Assembly: GCF_047948215.1 (NCBI RefSeq)
Contig: NC_134456.1
Span: forward strand, 13,045,730-13,109,729
From: Lycorma delicatula
Taxonomy: Eukaryota; Arthropoda; Insecta; Hemiptera; Fulgoridae
DNA: 64,000 bases
Direction: 5' to 3'
The notes beneath the pieces are model-generated. The model saw nothing but the letters and a program-made list of their open reading frames with translations. It searched no databases and was not told the DNA's origin. The position numbers and the translations under genes are program-made. Positions 23,900 to 35,266 of this stretch are shown piece after piece. How positions within the stretch are numbered: position 1 is the first letter of the stretch; the number at the start of each line of letters is the position of its first letter.

Positions 23900-26260
23900 A
23901 AGGTCATAGTAACAATCAATGATATTCAAATAACTTGTGATTTATCTCAACAAAGACACAATACTCTCGTTCATACTGATAAAACTGACTTTAAATTAAG
24001 TAGTGATAAGTTTAGTAATAATGACTATTGTTCATAATTAAATAAAAATGTAGATGATGTTTTTGGTCATTCTCATTTGTGTATTGTTAATTGACTCAGG
24101 CAGTCAATTAAACTTTTGCACGTATAAATTTGCTCGCAAATTGGGACTTCAACTCAATAACAATTTTCCTATTTCAGCCATAAATAATTCATTAGTCAAA
24201 TCTGATTATAGTGTAGTATTTGTATTCAAATACATGTAAAATAAATGTAGTGTAGTACATTGCATTCAAAATAGAAAAAATGTTCATTCAAAGTGCACTG
24301 TGCTGTTTTGCCAGGCATAGCTAATAACCTTCCATTACATACATTTGAAACTTCTCAACTTAATCTACCTCAAAATGATTCCAATGGATCCCAAATTTAA
24401 CATATCAAATATTGATATTTTAATCGGAGCCCAATTTTATTTAAATCTTATTTTGCCTCGTAAACTTATTAGATATTCAATATATTTTATTATTCAAGAG
24501 ATTAAGCTAGGATATATTCTTAGTGGTTGTCTTCTTACTAAATTTAAACATAAGAATGCTGGTACATCCCTTTTTACAAGCAACAATAACTTAGATAATT
24601 CAACTATATTTGATTCTGATGTTTCAGTTAATGAAACTTCTACATGTAAAACACACTTCAACTTCATACCACTAGGAATAATCAAGGCAAATTTATTGTC
24701 TTATTACCATGTAAATCTGATACTCTGGCTAAGTGATTCTTTCATTAACTCTAAAAAAGGTTCTTATATCTGGAATGAAGATTATGCAACAATTCTAATC
24801 TTAAAGGCGAATACTCCCCATTATGCAAGAATTCTTAGGTCAAATGTCATTACTTAATTCTGACGATTAATTAACTAATGAATCGGATATATATTACTTA
24901 CCTCACCAACCAATATTTAAGCCCAAAAGTCTAACTACTAAAATGAGAGTTGATGACTCAGCTAAAACCTCTAATAGTTTATCTCTTAATGGTACACTAT
25001 TAGTTGGGCCTGTTGTCCAACAGGATTTATTCTCAATAATACTTGGATTATAATCCATAGCTGTCATTACATCTGACATAGCGAAATTGTAACGTTAAAT
25101 ACTAGTTAAACCTTAATGATGTTAATTTACAATGCATTTTGTGGCATGAATCTCCAGATCAATAGTTTGCATTTAGAACTGTAACATATGGAACCACTTC
25201 TGCTTCATAATTAGCCACTAGATGTCTAATCCAAATATCAAATGAAAACCAAAGTAAAATCATTTCACTTGACCCATTTCTGGATGACTTAGGACTATTA
25301 TGAGTGGGAGGTAGATTAAAACTCTTTATTATATTAAGCTAAACATCCTATTATCCTACACACAAAAACTAAAGTGCAGCAATTAGGTAGTTACCACCTT
25401 TTGGAGTAGTACCTTCCCATCCATTCTGTCTGTGCAATTGACTATGGAGGTCCACTTACAATTCGTCATGACGAGCAGCGGTCCAAAGCCATAAGTAAAT
25501 TTTACGTTGTACTTTCTAAATGCCTTGGTAATAAGGAAATTCATTTAGAATTAGCCTTTGATTTGACTACAGTCATTCACAGCAACACTCTGGAGATTTA
25601 TTTCAGGAAGAGATATTCCTACACAAATCTTTTCTGATAATGGTTCCAACTTCCGTTCTGCCAAGAATATTTTGTATGACCTATTCATATCCTTATGTTT
25701 GGAAAATCTAAAATCAAACATTTCAACATCAAGTCTTTTCATCCAAACATATCATGGTCATTCATTCCACCCTCTTTGCCCCATTTTGGTGGCTTGTGGG
25801 AGTGCAATTAAAAGTGTGAAATACCATCTACGTCGTGTTGAACTTTGAAGAATTGTATACAATTTAACACAGGTTAAAGCCAGTTTTAATTCTTGTCCCA
25901 TTTTTACTGTTTCTACAGATCATAGGGAACCAGAACCACTATCGCCTGGACATTTTCTTATTGGTTGTACACTTGTCTTCACCTGAACCAGATTACAAAG
26001 AAATTCAAATTAACCATCTAGGTCATTGGCATTTACTCCAGAAATTTGTCCAATCCATCTGGAAATGATGGTCTATCAATGGAAACGAAGGACACTTTTC
26101 ATTATCTCCAGCAGAGAAATAAATGGCCTTTCCCCTCGTGTAATCTGTCTATTGGAGAATTAGTATTAATCTGTAAGGAAAACTGTTCACCAATGCAATG
26201 GAAATTCGGAATTATCACTAAAGTTTATCCTGGTTCTGACCAATTATTTATAAAAAAAAT
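23900..26260 (+). mobile_element. Degenerate BEL/Pao LTR retrotransposon (internal region)
   Basis: In order: gag zinc-knuckle end (QRHNTLVHTDKTDFK near 23950); retropepsin LLIDSGSQLNFC near 24070; DIDILIGAQFY and KLGYILSGCLL near 24410-24535; start of the RT (YYLPHQPIFK, TTKMRVDDSAKTS, LVGPVVQQDLFSIILGL) near 24890-25050; an abrupt jump to AFRTVTYGTTSASYLATRCL and DPFLDDL near 25165-25290; integrase with IPTQIFSDNGSNFRSAKN near 25610-25670 and PGHFLIGC near 25950; and an integrase C-terminal LQQRNKWPFPSCN to VYPGSDQ near 26115-26245. The RT core and RNase H are largely deleted and many stops are present. No LTRs were found. The right edge joins directly to a copy of peptide-gene intron at about 26262. 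Confidence 0.75.
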
Positions 26261-26261
26261 T

Positions 26262-26460
26262 GTAACAAATATTGTAATTTAAAGTAATAGCACAATTAAT
26301 TTTAATCAAGTTCTTATACTTGTAAGGGTAAAGCTTCAAAGTATATTTCACAAAGAATAAAAATTCTGCCTTATACTGAAATGTATATTAGCAAGTACAT
26401 TACTGGAAACCACTAAAAAAAGTTATTACTTTTAATAATGTAAAAATAATATTTATTTTG
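26262..26460 (-). repeat. Paralogous fragment of the peptide-gene intron (M0)
   Basis: This sequence is near-identical to 28262-28465, the end of the M1 intron just before exon 2 (minus strand): shared AAATATTGTA, TAGCACAA, CTTGTAAGGGTAAAGCTTCAAA and CTGGAAACCACTAAAAAAAG. The place where exon 2 should lie is occupied by BEL/Pao sequence, so this copy has no exon. Confidence 0.8.
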
Positions 26461-26849
26461 AGTCATTGACTGCTGGTCAGCTCCAAAGACCTGTGCTAAG
26501 TTGTTTGCTGCCACTGTCTGATAAATAATTGCATATTCAATTAAAATAAAATAAAATACTTCACATGTTACCGATTGATAATGTTAAAATAATTTTTTTA
26601 ATTAATATTATAATTATTATTGTAATTTATTAATTGTATTTTTTATTATTCTTTAAATCGTGATTTATATTACGGTCATAAATGTTACTTATTATTAATA
26701 TAATATTCTGTATATTTATATCTTACTCATATGCTCTTCCAACACTACTCTACAGGCTAATTACTATACATTTACATGTACATATACTACACAGAAACAC
26801 ATACGCAGACAACACATACAACAAATAAACAAACAAACATACACACATA

Positions 26850-27217
26850 CATTGTATATATGTTAGATGCAATAAGTCACTAAATGTGCAATAAATCACA
26901 TTATTTACACTTTCTATACAATGGCATCATGGTTATTTAGACCATTGGACACATCTCCTGCATCACGAACAACATATTTAAAGAAATCCTTATGTGAGCA
27001 AGAATATATATATATTATGTACATTATTACAAAGTTATACATTAAAAACTATTATTAAGTTATACATTACAAAGTTATTATATTAATACAATAAGTCATC
27101 ATTATTTACACTTCTAGCCAATGACACCATGATTATTCGGACCATTGGGCACATCTCCTGCATCACGAACAATATATTTAAAGAAATCCTAGTCTCTATG
27201 GATTATAGATATGTAAG

Positions 27218-27258
<41 letters not shown>

Positions 27259-27290
27259 GTACATTATTAAAAAGTTATTATTATTCTGAA
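26850..27290 (+). repeat. Two-copy tandem duplication (about 225 bp) with (AT)n
   Basis: CATCTCCTGCATCACGAACAA and TATTTAAAGAAATCCT occur at about 26950-26995 and again at about 27150-27190, each followed by an AT microsatellite (long in the second copy, about 27217-27256) and ATGTACATTATTA. Confidence 0.85.
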
Positions 27291-27842
27291 CATTATGATT
27301 ATTCTTATTGTATTATACATTATTCTTATACATTCTAATGATATCACCACTATAATATATTATATAAAAAAAAAAATTACATCTATACAATTGTATTAGA
27401 ACAATGTACTTAGTTTATCTTGTATTACTGAATAATATTGATATTTATATTTATATTACTATAACATTTATGTAATTATATTATATTCTCATGTTATTAT
27501 AAGAAAAAACTTCTTTTTTGACGGGCAGTATGGTTCAGATTCATTATCCCTGTCATTTTCTTATTGCTTATTTAATAATGAACCAGCTAAGCTTAAGTAT
27601 TGTTAAGCAACTAATAACTTATAATTTCACTTTCCTTTAAAATGTGAAATAAACATTACTACTTTTGTATCTGTTCTAGCTGGATAGTATGTTTTAAGAT
27701 ATATTTAAAAATGTGTATTTAACTACGGTACAAAATTATTGTGATTTAATGTAATGAATAATTAATTCAATGTAAATTTAAAAGTATATATATATATATA
27801 CATATAGGACAGGAAATTCTTTAAGATTAGTTAAGTGTTGCT
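27290..27842. other. AT-rich DNA, no gene seen
   Basis: No open frame with coding character. Lies beyond the M1 gene 3' end. Confidence 0.35.
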
Positions 27843-27956
27843 TCAGAGATGAGATGAATGGTTTGTAGCATGTGTGAAAATGCCATGCCTGACTGGGATT
27901 CCGACCTGGGACCCCAGGTGAAAGGCTGAGATGCTACCACTCATGCCACAGAGGTA
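27843..27956 (-). repeat. SINE family B, minus-strand copy
   Basis: Reverse complement of the 2228-2379 element: AGATGAATGGTTTGTAGCATGTGTGAAAATGCCATGCC, then a diverged tRNA-like part ACCCCAGGTGAAAGGCTGAGATGCTACCA. Confidence 0.75.
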
Positions 27957-28079
27957 TTTGAGAATATATCTGAAAGAAGAATAAACAAACTGAAACTTAT
28001 ACAACAAAACAAATTTGTTCTTTATTTGACAATTTTGTATGGTACATGTACTTGAACTAAGTTATACATTACTAAAAAC

Positions 28080-28085
28080 TTTATT
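28080..28085 (-). terminator. Poly(A) signal of peptide gene M1
   Basis: TTTATT on the plus strand is AATAAA on the minus strand, about 60 bp past the M1 stop. A second AATAAA-type string lies a few bases upstream. The text ATAAATAAAG matches the CATAAATAAAG at the 3' ends of P1 and P3. Confidence 0.6.
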
Positions 28086-28143
28086 TATGATGAAATATTT
28101 TATTCCTTCTCTAAAAGCACCCTGCTGTGTTCAGGCATCATAT

Positions 28144-31100
28144 TTATCCTCTTATCCATGGTCGGTTTGGAGACGATCTGCAACCAAATGAACCACATCC
28201 AATTGGTGAAAACGGATCATCAAAAATGTCATCTAAAATGCCACCTAAAATAAAAAGAAATTGTAACAAATATTGTAGTTAAAGTAATAGCACAACTAAT
28301 TTTAATCAATTTCTTATACTTGTAAGGGTAAAGCTTCAAAGTATGTTTCACAAAGAATAAAAATTCTGCCTTATGCTGAAATGTATATCATCAGCCAGTA
28401 AATTACTGGAAACCACTAAAAAAAGTTATTGCTTTTAATAATGTAAAAATAATAATTTTTCTTAATGTTTAACAAGTTCATTTATAGTGAGTAAACAAGC
28501 TAAGAATGAATTTAATTACTAATGCCCATTACATGAACATCTACTTTTCTTAAAACGGTTTAGTTATGAATAGAAGCAAAACACAAATTCTAGTAGTGTG
28601 ATGCTTCTTGTGAATAAAGCTCATCAAGGTTATACTGCAACACATAAATGTAAAACAAAATCTACTTCAACACACACAAAAGAAAGACTATTCTATTTCT
28701 TCTGTAGTGATAAGGTTAAAAATTATTATTGCCAGTTTTAAAATTCGTTTTTGAGGTCAAAACAGTCATCAGACTGATTAAATATCTCCTTTCTTTCGGT
28801 TTTAATTCAACATGAATATTGTAATATATTAAATAGTTATTTGTTTTATAAAATCCAATCCTTTTTGTCTTCCTTTACAATTTCTACTTTTGACATATCT
28901 CTTAGTTACCAATTGAATTAAACTTGGATGTAGTTTGATTAAAAATTTATTGGATAAAAATCAATTATTTAATTTTTTAACACAATTGTCGCTACATAGG
29001 AGGTAAAATTAATAATATACCTTTTCCATACTGAAACTTTGAAAAAATAAAAGGTAACATATTTCATACTTTTGAGGAGGAAAATGTATTAATCCTTAAA
29101 ACCCTGGTGAGGACACAACTTTCCGTTCCTGATCCTGATCATGATAAATATGGAGAAAAATGACAAAAAAAATATTTAATTCTACTCGTAAAACCAGCAA
29201 AAACAAAAAATAAATGGCATTATATTTTGAAGAAAAAGGAATATTACAAATATTTCAAAAAATTTATATTTTAATGGTGGTTATTTTCAAAATTTCTTCA
29301 TTATTTTGTTTTTGAAGAGCCAAAAAAATCATCTCCCCAAATTGATGCACCTATTCAGCATCTTCTTATCCCATCATACAAAAACTACTAGACAAATGTC
29401 ATGACTGGAGGTTAAACTCTTGTTTGTATCATAGGGTGTATGATAGGACAACTTGTACAAGTTGTATTATTACCTTTCTTGTTCCTTCTGAAGTTTTATC
29501 TTTTTGGAGGGTTAAATCTAAAATGTCACTTCCTGGGAGACTTAATTACTATTTGGACAATACTCTTCCAATCAAATATGATGTTATCTTTTAATGAGAC
29601 TACAGTTCCAAAATCTGAAAAAATAACATCGTACTATGCAGGATTAACATTCTTAGCTTTAATTCATTTTCCAGTGTGACCGAAAATTCTGTCTGCAGAC
29701 AGAAACGAGTGGCTAACTACATGGAAAACTAGTAGCAATTGTTTCACATTTTTGGGAGCAAAATTCAGAAACTAGAGACAACATTCCAACCACGGTTATT
29801 TTCTTGTTGAAAAAATGAAATCATCACAGGTAAAGCGAATTTCTGTAATACACTATGGAATTTTAAGTTTTGTTAAGCAGTGATAGATTTATCCACAGAC
29901 AAAGTGTGTCATAAATTCTTGTTAGAAGGCCATATGCACATGGAAGCAGAAAATGTTTATGCGCTGATAGAACGAAGTAAGAAGAAAATAATGAATTTTT
30001 TCAGATGCTGACGCCTAGGGATTGATAACAGGTGGTTCGCCAATGTTCAAAAAAGTATCTTTGCAAAATGGAATTACATGATTTCAAGAACTTTTAAATC
30101 CTGTGCAGTAATACATCTGTTTATTTACACAAAAGTTTTTAATAAGCTAGTTATGTCACTAGTTGATCCAAAACCGATACCACAATTAAAATAAAAAGAC
30201 CTGTTAATTATACTTAAATATATACCATCAGAGTGTCATCTGTTTTATCAAAACATATGTAACTGTAGTGAAGTAAATGATTTCCCTGAAGAAGAAAGTG
30301 ATGAAGACTACAGATAAAATTGTTTGATGTAGATTTTCTGCTATTTTATCATTTTTTATTATTAATTTTCAATGTTTTGTGAATTTTTATTGTACAATAG
30401 ATATTACTACTGAAGAAATTATATTTTTTAGTTCTTTATAAATTTTTGTTGAGTGTCCGTAACAATATTTTATTTTGTATTACACTTTTTTGTATGAGCA
30501 AAATAATTTTATAATAATAATTAGTCTTTTAAAATTACTTTTTTCTTTTCATTGTAACAGTGTTACAATATTGTACAATCTTTATATTGCATAATTTTTT
30601 TGTTTATTGGTTGAAACAACTAGAAGGTTGTGTTACACTGATATTATCTTTTATAAACGGTATTGTTTAATAAAATATTTTTTCAAAATGTAATTTTCTT
30701 CAGATTTACTGCCTTTTTTTATAAATTTCTGGACATGATGACAGATTCATTAAAAAAAAAAAAAAAAAATGTTAAGTAAGTAGAGATATGACACACATGT
30801 CCATTATCTTTTTTAATATAAAGTAGAAATTAATAAATAAGCAATAGCATCTATTCAAGTAGACCTAAATAGAATATTTTAATAGCAAACATTATATTGA
30901 AAGATGGTGATGAAAAAAGGAAATTAGTACAAGCAAATTTCAAAACTTCAAACTGCTGCTCTGTTATAAAACTTAAAAAAAGGAGATGGTGTCGTTTACC
31001 TCCAGGCTACAGAGATTTATTTCACCTAATGCAAGGTTAAACTTCATTTTAAATAATATATAAGAAAAGAAGAACTGAAAAAAGAAAATAATTTGAGTAA

Positions 31101-34100
31101 TGGATTAATAAATAAAGCGATTAAATTTTCTGTGTTATTAAAATTCGGATTGTTTTTATCTACAATAATTTTGAACTCGCCATGAACAAGAAAAAAGGTA
31201 GGATATTGCAAGAAGCAGTTTCACCAAGCAGTGAGGACACAATCTTTGTCTAACAACTCCATCCTGGGTCGAGAGAGCCGACAGAAGAATGTCTTTTTTC
31301 CACTTATGACAAGTACTCTATAGACAACACCCTATGGGTCTTTGTTTCCCTGCTCTACTCAGTACAAGTACAAGTCAGTGTTCTGCTCCCTCATCAGGGT
31401 CAGAACCTCCTCATTGGAAAGACCACGGTCAATGTCATAGATTATGGCACAGGGCCTACGACCTTGCTTGGGGTCTACCTTTTGACCTCAAGCTTCTGCA
31501 CTGCAGGAGAGTCCTTGATCACCTGGACCATCTCCTTGTTGTCGGCTACCACAACTAAACCCTTGCTAGTCTCTTTTATATCCCTAATATGCAGGTCCTT
31601 CTGGCTGTCATGAAGGGCAGCCTAGACGTCCTGTTTCAAGTTAGAACTTGTCTTAGTCGATCCCTCTGCATTGTTAACGAACAAGACCTCCGGTTATTTG
31701 GCCAGGCTGGCCTCTCTTTGGCTGCAAATGACCTCAGCATAGCACCTGGACTTTGCTGGAGCAGGAGCTGGTCTCTGAACCACTTTGTCCTCCTTAGTCT
31801 TGGAGGCCAAAGTGTCATAGCCTTCCGCCACAGCAGAGAAGGCCTCTTGAATTTTTAGCAAATGAGGAAGAATTGTCTTCCTTGCACCTGAGCCAACGCT
31901 GTTGGGTAAAACCAAGAAATCAATGAGGTAGTCCAGGTCACCCTGACTGCCAGGTCTGCCCACCGCTTTCTTAAATTTCTCTACTGCAGGGTTTCACTTA
32001 CATCGGGAAGGTGTCCCTGTATCCATTTCCGAAGCTTCATCCTCCAACAAGGTCGTAGGAACGGGCTCCAGCTTTCTCTTTCGCCTGGACTTCCTGACTT
32101 CTATGAATTTTGAGAAATGGTCGGAGATTCCCTAGCCTGTCCTGACATCAACAAGACGGTCACTGCCTTACTCCTACTTGAAAAGTTGGGCAAGCCCACT
32201 GGTGTGACTACTACTCACAGTGAGCTATGGACCTGTATTCCCCTGTCACTCTTTGTACCTCTTGGCTGCTACAGGATTGATTAAAAAACCACAGATTACA
32301 GCCCTCATTCTGAAAAAAACGCAAGCAGGACCAGGCAGGACCATGAAATTCTTAATTCTTAATACATACTTAGTAACATAAATTGTATCCTCAACTTCAA
32401 CAGTTCCTAGATTTCTATAACCTGCAAAATGAATCTTATCTCCTCACATACCAGAATTTCTGGCATCAATATAACCAATAATTATGCTGTGGTTTACAGC
32501 TAAATATGTGTTCCAATCTATTGTGAACCTTTCATTTACAAAATTTTTGTCTGGTCATGTCCAGAAAACTAATATAACATGAAGAAAAAAATTCTTTAAT
32601 TCTTTTAAACATCTTAAACCACTTTTCCACTCCTGGGAACTTCTATAACTCCTTCTCATAAAAGGGAGGAAGAATTACAAACGTTTGAGGAGTTAAACCA
32701 TCATTTAATCTTCAAAATATTATCTTCTAAGAAAATTCTTAAATATGTTAAGTAATTACTCTTGCCCAAGTCTGGGTATTTAGAACAAGCGACCTAATTA
32801 TTCACATCTCAATTCATCATAGATAGTACATATTTAAATAATAGGGTGTAGTTTGTCAAGAATCAAAATAAAATATGACAAAACTTGTTCTACTTGCTAT
32901 TTGATTTGTTTTTAAATTACACATTCAAATTTTCAAATTTGCAAATTTTGACAAGATATTGATTGCTGAGTTTATCTGCAATGTCTTGTAGTATGAATTA
33001 ATCCAGAAAAATTCATGTTATAAAACATAATGGAAATATTCTTCCTTTTCCCCCCTGAAAACATTCCACATGAACACTTCATTTGGAATGAAGTGACAAA
33101 TACGAAGGCCTTACCAAAAATAAATAAAAATAACACACCGAAAAGACCGTTAATAGATTTTACAATTCACCAACATATGTTTTAAGGAAATTTTTAGTTA
33201 ACATATTAAAGAATTCAATTAAATAACACTTATAACTTAAAAAATAGTTATAGCATCATAGATATTTTACATAATATTAACATAAACAATAACATAAAAT
33301 GCATATCTTTAGATATTTGTAATACAGGCTTACATAAAACTTTAACGATCATTAAAAAACATTTGAACAATAATAATGATAAATAAACATTACACTAACG
33401 AATTAATATGATAAAAATATGCTGTGAATGCAGTTACTTTACTTTCAAAAGTCAATATTATAAACAACCAATTGGCTTGTCTATGGGTAAACCATTGTCT
33501 GCAATTATGGTAGAGATGTATTTGCAGTTTTTAGAAGATTATTATATCAATAAAATTTTGACTCAACATAATATACTATTGTATAAACATTATGTAGATG
33601 ACACTATAATTATATATATATATATAATGAAAATGCTCAAAATGAATGAAATATAATATTAAATGAATTTAATAAAATTTATAAATACATAAAATTTACA
33701 ATGGAATAGAAAATAATAATTGTTTAAGTTTTATGGATATAAAAATACATAATAAAATAATGATTAATCCTAAAGCAAGTTAAGTAAAAGCTTTGTTTGT
33801 TTATTAAGACTAAAAAAAAAAGTAAAAATATTTATTTTCTCAAGTCGAAGTTACATACGTGAACCAAATTTCAATCATTTTCATACGATAGTTCATGAGA
33901 AATGAAAATTGTCAACTAAATGCATGAATTTAGCGCAGGGTAGCGCGTGGGGGTGGGTCATATCAAATTCCGACACCGTAGTGCTGTATTGTCATCGAAG
34001 TTACATACGTGTACCAAATTTCAATCATTTTCATACGATAGATCAAAATATATAGCAGTTACAAGATTTGATTATTCCTAAAGCGAGTAAAATAAAAGCT

Positions 34101-35100
34101 TTTAAAAAGAATTGCTCTTTAATTTTTTATTTAAATTTCGGTTTTTCGATACCGGTGAAAATTTGAATTCGATTAGTCTTAACTAAAATTTATAAAACTT
34201 TAATTTTTTGTGGCCTTTTAGAAGTGGAGATTAATTAAAGGAAACTTGTAAAAGTATTTTTTTTTCTATTTAGAACGGATCACACTCTTTCTACAAAATT
34301 ATTGTCTTTTATTTTCGTTTGGAAAAACTAAGTAATCCTGGAGAATTAACAATGATACCTTCAGAAGTTCTTTTCAAAAAGAGAAGTCGGTTGAATTGTA
34401 GACTAAAAATAAAAATTTACTAAACCAACCTAATTTATAATGCACAGATATAAGAATTTAAAGATGTTCGAATAATTATTCAGAGTATATGAAAATGAAT
34501 AACCTATTGAACACAGGAAAATACCTTTTAATTTTACATTTTACTTAGCAAACATTTTTTAAGTTGCTAATAAATTTTTTTGTTTAGTTAATTTTCTTTT
34601 TTTCCTGATTAATTTTATTTCTTACGATTTCTGACCGTTTATAAATTGCTTTAGCATTGTATAGCCTGCAGGCTTATTAATTATTATTAAATCTAAAAAT
34701 TTTCCTTAGTTAAATTTTTTAGTAGTGTAACTAGTACAAAACATTTGTAAATTAAACAACTCCCATGGCGGAGTGGTAGTGTGTCGGTCTTTCATCTGAA
34801 GGTCTGGATTCAAATCCCGGCCGGCGGGATTCCCACACACAATCTTCGAGCTTATATGGTGAATTATTATTTAGACTATATTTATAAGATATGTTTCTTT
34901 TGTTTCAACATTATAACCCCTTAATGTATTATTTCAGTTACTTCACGGTAGAATCAATATAACAGTACAAACAATAACTTACCGTTAGGTCGAATTATAT
35001 ATTCATCACCATTAATATACTGCGGACGACCAAATGTAGCGGTTGCAATTCCAGCGAATAACGCTACAAAGGCTACACATAAAACTATAGCTTGTTTCAT
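28144..35100 (-). CDS. Peptide gene M1: secreted small peptide, CGxxGC family (two exons)
   Basis: I do not recognise this family. Exon 1 is 35100-34983 (39 codons plus one base). It encodes a signal peptide with hydrophobic core IVLCVAFVALFAGIATA, predicted cleavage after residue 21, and a pro-segment with GDEYIIRPN. It ends at a strong donor G/GTAAGT. Exon 2 is 28244-28144, after an acceptor TATTTTAG. It is in phase and adds 33 residues with DDIFDDPFSP, the loop CGSFGC (residues 56-61) and an end PWIRG before TAA, for 72 residues in all. The tail is acidic and has no RFRR site, unlike P1 and P3. The 6.7-kb intron is loaded with transposon relics. Intron text before exon 2 is shared with P1/P3 introns, which supports the exon pairing. 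A closer undetected exon cannot be excluded. TATA and initiator lie upstream. Confidence 0.6.
28262..28600 (-). repeat. Family-conserved intron block before exon 2 of M1
   Basis: Minus-strand TTAGTTGTGCTATTACTTTAACTACAATATTT matches the block directly upstream of exon 2 in P1/P2 (about 48815-48850) and P3 (about 56730-56765). Conservation of non-coding sequence next to the exon shows common descent of these copies. Confidence 0.8.
29400..30330 (+). pseudogene. Transposase-like relic, family uncertain
   Basis: Readable pieces near 29890-30320: LSTDKVCHKFLLEGHMHMEAENVYALIERSKKK, then FANVQKSIFAKWNYM, DLLIILKYIPSECHLFYQN and an acidic end EESDEDYR before TAA at about 30318. The HKFLxxGHxxMxxxxxYxxIER pattern belongs to a multicopy insect transposon-associated protein that I cannot name. 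The stop near 30190 and a TGA/TAG cluster near 30010 break it. Upstream pieces are too decayed to order. Confidence 0.4.
30331..31200. other. AT-rich DNA within the M1 intron
   Basis: Poly-A run at about 30752-30768. No coding frame. Confidence 0.35.
31230..32330 (-). pseudogene. LINE ORF1 (gag-like) relic
   Basis: The base composition is clearly more GC-rich than the surroundings. On the minus strand, from about 31963: MGRPGSQGDLDYLIDFLVLP, HLLKIQEAFSAVAEGYDTLA, a Pro/Ala-rich linker, then after a stop near 31694 ALHDSQKDLHIRDI, KGLVVVADNKEMVQVIKDSP. The last part resembles the region before the zinc knuckles of Jockey/R1-type ORF1 proteins. The assignment is by style only and no knuckles are readable. 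Confidence 0.45.
32331..33290. other. AT-rich DNA within the M1 intron
   Basis: No gene seen. Confidence 0.35.
33290..33790 (+). pseudogene. Penelope-like reverse-transcriptase fragment
   Basis: Pieces in order: CISLDICNTGLHKTLTIIKKH near 33300 (palm motif A with SLD), MIKICCECSYFTFKSQYYKQ from 33408, GLSMGKPLSAIMVEMYLQFLE, and LYKHYVDDTIIIY near 33580-33620 (the YVDD catalytic box), followed by LNEFNKIYKYIKFTME. The GxxMGxPLS plus YVDDT order is typical of Penelope-like elements. Stops lie near 33390 and after the (AT)n expansion at about 33610. No GIY-YIG domain is readable downstream. Confidence 0.7.
33750..34110 (+). repeat. Direct repeats flanking the Penelope fragment's 3' side
   Basis: ATTAATCCTAAAGCAAGTTA (about 33761) recurs as ATTATTCCTAAAGCGAGTAA (about 34070). 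TCGAAGTTACATACGTGAACC (about 33844) recurs at about 33995, each followed by AAATTTCAATCATTTTCATACGATAG. Nested repeat structure, parent unknown. Confidence 0.7.
34757..34850 (+). repeat. tRNA-derived SINE, third type
   Basis: ATGGCGGAGTGGTAGTGTGTCGG (A-box-like) and GGATTCAAATCCCGG (B-box-like) head a short element ending around CACACACAATCTTC. A mature tRNA clover-leaf does not close, so I call it SINE-like. Confidence 0.55.
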
Positions 35101-35141
35101 TTTTTATATATATTAAGCAACCTGCTGCCGATTCAGATGCC

Positions 35142-35266
35142 AACTGTGTTAAAAAGAATAATGCTCGAACCCTTTTTATATTATATTTCGGGAAGGATTT
35201 GATTCCATTACAGCCCGTGTAGTCTATATCTTATTTGATAATATCCGTTTCGGAAAAGGATGTGGC
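35142..35266 (-). promoter_or_regulatory. Core promoter and upstream block of M1
   Basis: On the minus strand: TATAAAAAGG at 35180-35171, 80 bp before the ATG, and ACAGTT initiator at 35147-35142. Upstream are TAATGGAATC (35210-35201) and the family block CCACATCCTTTTCCGAAACG then GATATTATC (35266-35237). Confidence 0.65.

Noticed and set aside
34757..34835. tRNA gene candidate
   Set aside because: Boxes are present, but the acceptor arm does not pair and the sequence continues into a SINE-like body.
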